NCBI RefSeq assembly: GCF_018687715.1
Contig: NC_056761.1
Span: 10,953,001-11,017,000, forward strand
DNA: 64,000 nucleotides
Source of the DNA: Carya illinoinensis
Lineage: Eukaryota; Streptophyta; Magnoliopsida; Fagales; Juglandaceae
Direction of reading: 5' to 3'
The notes below the pieces were generated by a model. It did no database searches and was not told the DNA's origin. It was given only the letters and a program-made list of their open reading frames with translations. Of this stretch, positions 47,601-57,766 are shown piece after piece. The position numbers and the translations under genes were made by a program. Within the stretch, counting starts at the first letter, position 1; each line of letters starts with the position of its first letter.

Positions 47601-49534
47601 TTATTTGGAAAGCATTGTCAAGTTGTGGTATGAGGGCACAAAATTCTTTTTTGAAAATTGTAACTCTGCATACAAAAACAGAGTTTATTAAGAAAAAATA
47701 TGGCATACCTCTTCTTTAAACTTTAATAGTAGTTGATACCTTAAAATCACCAATAGATCATTAACTTATCTACTTTAAATTAATTATAGAACCCTTCAAC
47801 CCATTTTATGGACTTTTGTTGTTTGTGGTTTTCAAAAGATTAGGAATATTGTGTTATTCTTGCTTCATGTGGAGTACCAAGGTGGTGATTCTATGCAGTC
47901 CTAAACTCTCTTGCTCTCTCTCAATCACATACTAAATCTCTTGAAATGCACTATTTCAAGAGATTTAGCCTTCTACTTTCAACTGATTATTTCTTTTATA
48001 ACTTCGCTCCCATCTACTGGTTGTATCTAGCCACCCTCTATCTTATACCGCTTTTACTTTCATTTTACATATTTCATGACAAGTTCCAACTTCCTATTTA
48101 ATGCCTCATTTCAGGACATAATTAAACTTTACAAATCTCTTAACAATCTATTGACTGCCCTTACCATATGCGTGTTGGACAAGCATCTATGATGTTGGAG
48201 GATTGTGTACTTTCCTATCTTTAATATTGGTCTCTATATATGTGTGTCTGGCATTGATATCCGATTCTGGACAATTTAAAGAAATAAGGGTTTTAACCAA
48301 CTGCATTCTTCCCTTTTATTTATTACGCATAGTTGTTTCCTAACCAAATGCCATCATTGTGTTTGTAAGTAGGAAACTTTGAAGGATGAGGTGAACTACA
48401 ATAGTTGGAGCTTTCCACAGCAAGCATCTTATTCTTATTGAGGTTCACAAGGGCTCTTTTTGAGGTAATTACTGTCGACATAATTTAGTTGTGCTTAAGT
48501 GGTTAACCTGCCTTGACTGATGTTCTGTTGCTATGTAAGTTGAACAAACCGATCTTTTTGGCTCACAAATAACCAGGTTTTTATTATTCCAAGCCTAGTT
48601 GATTGTTTCATGCAGCTTCTTTTGTTATTTAATGGTTACTCTCACCTCAGTTCTCGGACTGTCCAATTAGGATTTCCAGAAATGACACCATTTTTACCAT
48701 TTCGCTAATTTATTGAGGTTTAGTAGTGGATGATGAATAATGTTAGAATATCCAAATTATGTTGTCAAACTGAAGATCATATTCAGCTCTATATATTATG
48801 GTTTGCCATTGATAGATTGTAACGTGCATGTCATATTATAAATCACATAATCCCTTTATAATAATTGAGGATGATTTTTGACATAAAATCCCATATGACA
48901 CGAAAGGGAGATCATGCCATGCATAAACTTAGATGGTAATGCATGTGTAAAGCGTTCCTGAATGCATATGGTTATTAGATAAAACCCTTCCCCCCACTAT
49001 CACATCGCGCTTCGTCATCTTTCAAAATGCCGATCCTTGTGGGACTTTATGTCTACATCCAACCATCTACCTATAGGTTATGCATATAGGGGAAAAGTCG
49101 TACTTGATATCCATTTTCATGTAAAATTTAGATCTAGAAGTCATTTATGAATGCCTCGTTAAACATAAATCCACATCGAGTGACACAGACATCTTTTTTC
49201 ACAACCTCCCTATTATTGCCCAGTTACATTCATTTACAAGTGCCTTTAAATACGCAAGTACAGCAATTGATTCAATAAATGAATTGCTTTCATTATAAAT
49301 ATAGAATTTACTGACGTATACCAACTACACACCAACATAAGCTCCAAAAGTTGCCCTATACCAACAACTGGTCATTTCGTACCATGTTTAACATGATGCC
49401 ATATTCTACAGCCTTTCAATACTCCTGCCATAGACACACCAAATTGTTCAACACAATCTTGATCATTCCACAACGATCTGATGACAACTCCAGTTAGTCC
49501 TATCACCTCCATTTTCTCTTGTGATCCACTACAT
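44700..49534. other. Long non-coding stretch before the transposase gene
   Basis: No domain, repeat end or RNA gene recognised over almost 5 kb. Small hydrophobic frames (for example near 45063) are AT-rich chance frames. It is probably CACTA intron or leader, or unrecognised insertions. Confidence 0.4.
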
Positions 49535-49572
49535 GTGCCTTCGAGTAAAATGCTGATTTTACTCGAAGGCAC
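49535..49572. repeat. Perfect 16-bp inverted repeat, 6-nt loop
   Basis: GTGCCTTCGAGTAAAA, loop TGCTGA, then TTTTACTCGAAGGCAC, its exact reverse complement. It lies 95 bp before the TNP2 start codon. Confidence 0.95.
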
Positions 49573-49666
49573 TTTTGTTCCCAAATTCTTTACCCATCTT
49601 TTGTATAGCTAAATTGAACCCTGAATACTATCTGAGTAACTAATATGCTGATGATACCCATTTTAG

Positions 49667-52600
49667 ATGGACAAAAGCTGGATGAACTTGACCAATAGAC
49701 TCCGATCGCCTGCATACACCGATGGGGTTAACACTTTTCCTGAACCTGGCACGAAACCATTCTCGAGGGAGCGATCGCATTCGATGTCCATGCCGTTCAT
49801 GCTGTAATGCTCTCTTCTTGCCTATTTTTGAAGTGGAGTACATCAATGAGATCAATCCAAATTATACCCAGTGGATCTTTCATGGGGAGGAGGAATCACG
49901 AAGTCTTAATGATGATGAAGATGACAATGTTGCTGATTATGCCGATGACTATATTGATGACATGGACCATATGTTAGATGACATTCGGGCAGGCATATTT
50001 GTGGATGTTCCCCATGATCATAGTCCACCATTACCAACTGGTGGATCAATACCAGATCCCTCCCCAAGTTCATCTTTTGATCAGCTACTAGAGGATGCCC
50101 GACGTCCACTTTTTGCAGGTTGTACAAAATTTTCAAAACTGTCATTCATTGTGAAGTTGTTACACATTAAGACACTCGGTGGGTGGTCAATAAAGTCGTT
50201 TGATATGCTACTTAACTTATTGCGGTCTCCCTTTCCTGATGCTGAATTGCCACATTCATATGAGGAGTCAAGGTCATTGGAATGGGGTTTGGGTATGAAT
50301 TATCACAAAATTCATGCCTGTCCCAATGACTGCATCTTATTCTGGAAGGAAAATGCCAATCTTAATGAATGTCCTATTTGTAAGGCTTCAAGGTGGGTGC
50401 CTAATACACACAGGGCTCGTCTTATCCCTCAAAAAGTGTTGAGACATTTTCCTTTGAAGCCACGACTGCAACGTCTTTTCATGACTGCAAATATAGCACG
50501 TGATATGAGATGGCATAAAGAGCAACGACCTATCGATGAGTCTAGTATGAGACATCATGTAGACGCAGAGTCTTGGAAGAGATTTGATGAGGACCATAGT
50601 TGGTTTGCACAGAATGCTCGCAATGTTAGGCTTGGTTTGGCAAGTGACGGTTTCAATCCCTTCAACAATATGGCTAAACCATATAGCATATGGCCAGTAA
50701 TATTGGTCCCGTATAACTTGCCGCCGTGGTTGTGCATGAAGGACCAATTCTTCATGACATCTCTCATTATTCCTGGGTCAAAATCTGCGGGTAATGACAT
50801 TGATGTTTACTTGCAACCGTTGGTCGATGAACTGCTTGAATTTTGGGAACATGGGGTACCTATATATGATGCCTCCAAGAAGGAAACGTTCATTTTGCAC
50901 GCAACTTTAATGTGGACAATCAATGACTTTCCAGCATATGGGATTCTTTCTGGGTGGTCAACAAAAAGAAAATTGGCTTGTCCATCTTGTAATGAGGCTA
51001 CAGACTCCAATTGGTTGAAGTATGGCCGAAAACATTGTTATATGGGACATCGTCGTTTCTTGCCGCCCGATCACATGTGGCGAACGAGAAAACATTTGTT
51101 CAATGGTAAAGAAGATCATCGCAGACCACCAAGGGTTTTAGAAGGATCTGATATTTTGGCTCAACTGCTGATGATTGGGGATGTGCAATTTGGTAAATCT
51201 CATCGAAAGAGAAAACGCACCATTGAAGAGTTGAACTGGACAAAATATAGCATTTTCTTCAAGCTACCGTATTGGGTAACCCTGCGGCTTCGACATAATC
51301 TAGATGTTATGCATATTGAAAAGAATATTTTCGACAACATATTGTGTACTTTAATGAACATTCCTGGTAAAACTAAAGATAATGTCAATTCTCGACGAGA
51401 CTTTGAGCTTTTTGGCTTCAGAAAAGAATTACATTTGAAGTATGATGGTGAACGTGTTACAATGCCACAAGCATTGTATACATTACACGGTGATGAAAGG
51501 AAAAAATTTTGTGAATGGCTAGTTGATGTGAAATTTCCAGATGGATTCGCTTCGAACATCTCGCATTGTGTTTCTGTATGAGATTGTAGAATCTCAGGGT
51601 TGAAAAGCCATGATTGTCATGTTTTCATGCAAAGACTACTTCCTATTGCTGTTGAGGGGTTTTTTAGAAATGATATTGCATTGACTTTGACTGAACTGTG
51701 CACTTTCTTCAAGGGGTTGTGTGCCCGAACTCTGGATGTTAATCAAATATCCCAGTTTTAAACTGATATTGTCACAATTCTATGCAAATTGGAGATGATA
51801 TTTCCTCCATCTTTTTTCGATATCATGGTTTACCTAGCTGTTCACTTACCCCGCGAGGCCATACTTGGGGGTCCAGTACAATACAGGTAGATATATCCAT
51901 TTGAGAGATATCTTGGCAAGTTCAAGCGGTATGTTAAGAATAAAGCCCGCCCAGAAGGCTCAATAGCCAAAGCCTACATTCACATTGAATGCCTGACATT
52001 TTGCTCATTGTATCTCCAAGATGTTGAGACAAAGTTTACTCGAATGGACCGCAATATTGATGGTGAAGCCGAGAATATAGATGGAATCAAAATTTTCAAC
52101 CAGAAAGTTCGTACCATTGGTACAGCTTCGACGTGACAATTATCAGATAAACTCCTAATGGAAGCAACTTGGTATGTCCTCAACAACTGCACGGAGATTG
52201 GACCCTACCTAGAGTAAGCATCCTTTATCCCTCAAGTCTTCAACAATATTTTTTATTATTACTGGGGACAATCCATTTATGTTGAATGACCTTAGAATAC
52301 TTACATATATTGTTGCACGATGTTGTGTTCTCCAAATGCAGGGAGCATTATGAGAAGTGTAAGGTGCATAACCCAAATAGGATCGATCGAACACATCAAG
52401 CCGAATTTCCAAGTTGGTTGAAGAAACGTGTAAGTTAGCTTGAACACAACATAGCTTGACTTTACCCGACCCTTTATGATTAAATTGTAAAAACTATAAG
52501 TGATGACCTTTCAACTAAATATTGTTGTAGGTTCAAGACAAGCGTATCGCCAACCCACTTGATGTGACCGATGATCTATATGCATTAGCTTGCGGTCCTG

Positions 52601-53219
52601 AAAGATGGGTTGCATCCTATACTGCTTGCATTATACATGGCAAAATGTTCTATACGAAACAACGTGAACTTCGGCGGCGTACACAAAATTCAGGGGTGTT
52701 GGTAACTGGGGATGAAAATACTAATAATGTAGATTTCTACGGTGTTATTAATGAGATCGTGGAGTTACACTACATGGGTTGGCGTCGGGTGTACTTGTTC
52801 ATGTGTGATTGGTTTGATGTTGGTGATCCAAAACAAGGGGTACGAGTTGATAACCATATGACTAGTATCAACATGGATAGGACTTGGTATAAGGATGAAC
52901 CATTTGTGTTGGCATGTCAGGCTTCCCAATGTTTTTACATCAGAGACATAAGGGCAAAAGGGAGATGGTTTGTGGTGCAAAAGTTCACGAACAGGAACGG
53001 ATATGACATTCCATCGGTGCCAAGAGTGTCAGAAGATATTGATGGTTCATCAAGTGATGATGATGTATATCAAGAAACTGAGGAGTCATATGATTATGCA
53101 CCATTGCAGGGTGATGCATGTCCAATGTCAACTCCACTTAATAGGAATGATATAGAACCTATCTTGATTGATGCACGAGAAGTGACAAGTTCGGCTGGTC
53201 AAAACGTAAATGAGGATCC
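49667..53219 (+). pseudogene. CACTA transposase, TNP2 type (broken; 3' end at 60796-60909)
   Basis: Exons: 49667-52213, 52342-52429 and 52531-53219, with GT-AG introns; the last exon continues at 60796-60909 beyond the Copia insertion. The start (MDKSWMNLTNRLRSPAYTDG) and the following CPCRSCCN are the transposase-associated N-terminal zinc domain. The tnp2 transposase core follows (GWSIKSFDMLLNLL, NDCILFWKEN, CPICKASRW, LDVMHIEKNIFDNILCTLMN), then DUF4218 (about 51590-51890) and DUF4216 (52720-52990). Breaks: an extra base near 49740 shifts frame between NTF and LNLARNH, and in-frame stops occur at 51579, 51759, 51888 and 52134. Known TNP2 proteins cut and join CACTA ends; this copy cannot make a full protein. 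Confidence 0.85.
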
Positions 53220-54621
53220 TGTTGCCCAGATGACTAACACAAGAGGGGGGGGTGAATTGAGTTGTATTAAGAAAAATAACAATTATAAATCAAATATATA
53301 ATATAAAATATAAACAAAATATGAAATAACAATAAATATAAAGAGTAAGGGTAAGAGAGAAGCAAACTCAGCATGTTAACGAGGTTCGGCCCCACTGCTT
53401 ACGTCCTCGCCTCAAGCTATCCCTTGAGGATTCCCAAATTCACTATTCAACCTCCTTCAGGTGGAGATAGAAACCTATTACACCTTTGAACAACACCGCT
53501 ACAAAGGATCCGTGTAGAACACCCTCTACACTTGCAATCACTTTATACGTGGGGATTCAACTATTCCCCGTGTAGAATACTTTCTACACACACAAGGGTT
53601 ATACACACCATTTTTCTGATACAAGAGCTGATAGTGGGTAGGTTATCAGAAAACACTCCTCAATGAGTGAAATAAGAACAATACAGCGCAAACTATATCT
53701 CTCAAAATGAACAAGGATTAAGGCTCAATGCTTAGAGAAGAGAGAATGAAAGCTTTGAATGAATGTTGTATGCTCTTGGTGTTGTGAATGTGAAGCTCTC
53801 AAATGATCTATTTATAGGCATATGAGACTTCATATTCAAATTTAAAAAGATTCACATGTCAAAGACAACATCATTCACTTTTTCAAAAATTCAAATAAAA
53901 GGTTCTTCCTTTTCAATTGTCAAAGACAACATCATTCATTTTTTTCAAAAAAATCAAACCTAATCTGTTACTTTTGGCATATGACAAAATGAACACACTT
54001 TCCTTTTCAAAAAATTCAAACCTAATCTTTTACTTTTTGCATATGACAAAAGGAGCACACTTTCCTTTTCAAAAAATTCAAACCTAATCTTTTACTTTTT
54101 GTATATGACAAAATGAGCACACTTTACTTTTCAAAATTTTCAAACAAAATCATTTACCTTTTGTATAAGTCTAAAAAAGCATCAATTACTTTTGAAAATA
54201 TTCAAATAAAACATGCACATGTGAAAGATGACAATTAATCATCTTTAATATTTTCAAAGTTCAACTCTTTAATCAAGGCATACACATGTAAAAGATGACA
54301 ATCAATCATCTTTCAAAATTTTTAAATTTAATTTTCAAAAATATTCATGCACATGTGGAAAATGTATTTTAATGCTTTATGATAAAATATTAATTTTGAG
54401 TATTAATCCTAATTTTGAATTTTAAGAGATTTACAACATTACTCTATGACTTTAATGTGAACTTATTTCCTTCTTGCTCATGCTTGGTTCTTTGATGTGC
54501 TTGATTCCATTGTGTGAACAACTTGAGCTTGAAACTCTTTTATTCTTTGAATTCATTTGTTATCTTCAAAATCCATGTGTAGATTTATAATCACATGAAA
54601 CTTGAAACCTTGGGTTCAACA
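53220..54621 (-). repeat. Copia 3' LTR (1,402 bp)
   Basis: On the plus strand it starts TGTTGCCCAG and ends TTCAACA. It is 63 bp longer than the other LTR, because a GTCAAAGACAACATCATTCA segment and spacer are duplicated near 53860-53940. It includes several units of a TTTCAAAAAATTCAAACCTA / ATGACAAAATGAGCACACTT minisatellite (53935-54170). Confidence 0.93.
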
Positions 54622-54640
54622 ATCTCCCCCTTTTTGCTGA
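54622..54640 (-). other. Polypurine tract
   Basis: Read on the minus strand: CAGCAAAAAGGGGGAGAT, ending exactly at the LTR (TGTTG). This primes plus-strand synthesis in Copia elements. Confidence 0.88.
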
Positions 54641-55012
54641 TGACAAATACTTGATAGAACTTGAAACCTGTATTAATACTTAAGCTCCCCCTGAAAATAT
54701 GCGTTAGTTTTTCAAGCAAAAGTATAAATATAATTCCAAGCATATATAACAAGTTTAGCAATTTAAACAATGTTAATGTTCTAGTCTAAAAATTCTCCCC
54801 TTTTGGACATCATTAAAAAGGATCGGCAGCAAGTAAATGGATTGAAAAAAATGATGTGTTTAATAGTCATTGTAGATAGTTGAAAAAGGAGCCGTCCGTG
54901 ACCCGACAAATGCTGCAAAGTCTCGAGGCCTAACTCTATGAATTTAGTGCGGCTGGAGATTTAAACAATCGCCTGATGTTGTTGACAAACGTGATTGAAG
55001 GCTCTGAGTTGC

Positions 55013-55020
55013 TATAAAAA
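55013..55020 (+). promoter_or_regulatory. TATA box candidate for antisense ORF 1
   Basis: TATAAAAA, 81 bp before the ATG at 55101, in sense for the antisense ORF. Predicted from sequence only. Confidence 0.45.
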
Positions 55021-55100
55021 AATGATCATTTTCATCTATCGGATGCCAAAAAAAAAAAAATCGCTTCTTGACCTGAGTTCTGTTTTTCCACAACGATAGA

Positions 55101-55551
55101 ATGGCTGAGCAATTCTCTTCCACTAATGTTCCAGATTTGAATCAGGAACCCTTGACGCATCAATCATCAATCTTTTCTCCTGAGGCCGTCAATACCATGA
55201 TAGGAGCAGTGAACTGTTTTTCTAGTAAGGCTGATTCTGAGATTATTGCAGAATCAAGAATGTTCAGTAGTCAATATGCTGCCTCTATTACGATCATGTC
55301 TCGGAGGTTAATGGCGAGGGTGAGTGAGATTGATCATCTTAACATGCAAATATTTGAGTTACGACAGAAGCTTGCTAATAAGGATAGTGAGAATAAAAGG
55401 CTAAAGTAAGAAAACCAATAGTTGAAAAAATTTACAGATTGGTATGCTTATGATCTGCAACCACGAATAGAGGAGCTGGAACGAGAAAGGGTTCAGATAC
55501 AAGGTCAACATCGGCAGATAACAGCAGAGGTTCATCGTTTACTAGAAAAAT
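55101..55551 (+). pseudogene. Antisense coiled-coil ORF 1 within the Copia element (two stops)
   Basis: The frame opens at 55101 (MAEQFSSTNVPDLNQEPL) and is open to 55409. The same frame, with two stops (TAA 55407, TAG 55416), continues as LKKFTDWYAYDLQPRIEELE ... ITAEVHRLLEK to 55551, so the ancestral product was about 150 aa. The stops need single changes from CAA/GAA/AAA and CAG. The pattern is a Ser-rich N-terminus followed by Leu/Ile/Glu heptads. It is related to ORF 2 downstream: shared KxDSxxI, SSxYxxSI, SxRLxAxxxEIDxL order. No known family recognised. It runs opposite to gag-pol. Confidence 0.6.
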
Positions 55552-55685
55552 AGGGACAATCTACTGTTAATCTCGTTGGCTTAGTAAGAAAACTTTTGAC
55601 AATGTGTGTCCAGCATATCTTGTATTTCTTTTGACTAAATAAGATTTGAAGAGACAATAGTTTGTCTTATTCTTTATGCTATCTC

Positions 55686-55693
55686 TATAAAAT
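55686..55693 (+). promoter_or_regulatory. TATA box candidate for antisense ORF 2
   Basis: TATAAAAT in CTCTATAAAATCAG, 104 bp before the ATG at 55797. Confidence 0.5.
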
Positions 55694-55796
55694 CAGTCCT
55701 GAAGTTCATCCAATCCGCATTAAGTTTTCATCTCATCTCTATAACTCATATGCATTCCTTCAGCATTCTCGTTTTAAGCCTTTTATTCTTTTCTCA

Positions 55797-56234
55797 ATGG
55801 CTCATTCTTCTAACATTTATCTAAATCCATCCATGAGGCATTCTGCATCTCAACCTCCTGTCCTTTCTGCAGCTGCTATTGGTGCCATGTTGCAGCAAGA
55901 AAATAATAATCTGACTAATAAGTCAGATTCTGATGCTATTTATGACTTGGTGAGTCTTGGGACTCGCTACTCTTCTTCTATTGTTGCTTTTTCTCAGCGG
56001 CTACAAGCCAAAAATCATGAAGTTGAAAAGCTCAAAGAACAAATTGTTGTACTTCAACGAATTGTTCAAGAGTCTCACACAAGGGAAGGAATCATTCGGC
56101 AGAAGAATAAACAGTTGAAATCTTTATTAGATTCTTCATTCTGCTTGCCGGTTCCCATGGATAAGAATGACATGATATTGTATGAAGAGAATGAGCGTCT
56201 CAAACATGAGGCTAAGAATCTCAAGTTTATGTAA
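55797..56234 (+). CDS. Antisense coiled-coil ORF 2 within the Copia element (145 aa)
   Basis: Open frame from 55797. The upstream ATG at 55662 is rejected because the TATA box lies between the two. The N-terminus (MAHSSNIYLNPSMRHSASQP) is Ser/Pro-rich. LSAAAIGAMLQQENNNL, then KSDSDAIYDL and RYSSSIVAFSQRLQAK match the order of motifs in ORF 1. A long predicted coiled coil follows (VEKLKEQIVVLQRIVQ, KQLKSLL, ENERLKHEAKNLK). It ends at TAA just as ORF 1's stop-interrupted part begins, so it may also be truncated. It lies between RNase H and the 3' LTR, antisense to gag-pol. No function is known to me; candidates are an antisense regulator or an accessory structural protein. Confidence 0.6.
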   Translation: MAHSSNIYLNPSMRHSASQPPVLSAAAIGAMLQQENNNLTNKSDSDAIYDLVSLGTRYSSSIVAFSQRLQAKNHEVEKLKEQIVVLQRIVQESHTREGIIRQKNKQLKSLLDSSFCLPVPMDKNDMILYEENERLKHEAKNLKFM

Positions 56235-56372
56235 AAGTATTTAAAAAATCTATCTCTATTTTTATTGACTATAGTCTATCTTTTAAGAGATATTCATAGC
56301 ATGCATCATACCTATTTCTCTTCTGATCATACATAATCTATCTTCTGGTAAAGACTTTGTGAAAATATCTGC

Positions 56373-57713
56373 TTACTGATCGTGTGTGTTTGTGAATTCT
56401 ATTACTATATCGCCTTTCTGCACATGATCTCGAAGAAAATGATATCTTATTTCAATATGCTTAGTTCTAGAATGTTGTATTGGGTTCTTTGAAAGATTTA
56501 TAGCACTTGTATTATCACATTTGATTGGAATGTGATTATACTTGAGTTTAAAATCTTCAAGTTGTTGCTTCATGTAGAGAACTTGAGCACAACAACTACC
56601 CGCAGCAACATATTCTGCCTCAGCAGTAGATAGTGCAACAGAATTTTGTTTTTTACTAAACCAGGAAACTAGTACATGACCTAAGAAATGGCATGCTCCA
56701 CTAATGCTTTTTCGATCTATTTTACAGCCAGCATAATCTGCATCTGTGTAGCTGATTAGATCGAAAGATGTGTGCTTAGGGTACCATAACCCTAGGTTAA
56801 TTGTACCACTAAGATATCTAAGAATGCGCTTAACTGCAATTAAATGTGATTCTTTTGGAGATGATTGAAAGCGTGCACATAAGCACACACTAAACATAAT
56901 ATCTGGTCTATTGGCTGTTAAATATAATAAGCTACCAATCATACCTCGATATATCTTCGAGTCAACTGGCTTACCGGATTCATCTTTATCAAGTTTAGTC
57001 GATGGACTCATTGGTGTTCCAATTTCCTTAGCATTTTCCATCCCAAACTTCTTCAGTAATTCCTTAATATATTTTGATTGATTGATGAATGTCCCACTTT
57101 TTGCTTGCTTAATTTGCAATCTAAGAAAGAATGTAAGTTCTCCCATCATGCTCATCTCAAATTCTTCCTGCATAGTCTTAGCAAAAACTTGACACATATT
57201 TTCATTAGTAGCACCGAATATTATATCATCAACATAAATCTGAATCAAAAGAATATCATCATTTTCATATTTAATGAAAAGATTTGTGTCGATTTTTTCT
57301 CTTGAAAAATCTTTTTCAATCAAGAAACCACTAAGTCTTTCGTACCAAGCTCTAGGAGCTTGTTTAAGTCCATATAGTGCTTTTGTGAGTTTGAAAACAT
57401 GATTTGGGAAAATATGATTTTCAAAACCTGGAAGTTGCTCAACATATACCTCTTCATTTATAAAACCATTTAAGAAAGCACTTTTAACATCCATTTGAAA
57501 AAGTTTGAAATTTTTATAACAAGCATATGCAAGTAGCATTCGAATAGCTTCTAATCTTGCGACAGGTGCATATGTCTCATCATAATCGATTCCTTCTTCT
57601 TGATTAAAACCTTGGGCTACAAGTCGAGCCTTATTTCTAGTAATGACTCCGGACTCATCTTTCTTGTTTCTAAAAACCCATTTTGTTTTTGCTTGTGGAA
57701 GACTTCATGCATA
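56373..57713 (-). pseudogene. Copia reverse transcriptase / RNase H (incomplete)
   Basis: Coding resumes near 57713 ([20 protein letters not shown], the early RT region of Copia) and continues through [29 protein letters not shown], the catalytic YVDDIIFG, and Copia RNase H motifs ([30 protein letters not shown]). It stops at TAA after THDQ (56373). The next codons still read ADIFTKSLPED, so TAA replaces one sense codon. Protease, integrase and the first part of RT are missing upstream: the join to gag (about 57713-57767) is out of frame with a stop. Confidence 0.9.
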
Positions 57714-57766
57714 CCTATAAAAACAATTAAAATGATTTTTCTTGGTACCCAAGTTCTTTGGGTCCT

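Noticed and set aside
49372..49584. 70-codon minus-strand frame upstream of TNP2
   Set aside because: No domain recognised and it overlaps the hairpin. Kept only as flank of that finding.
50388..51559. Minus-strand frames inside the TNP2 exon
   Set aside because: Shadows of the plus-strand transposase exon.
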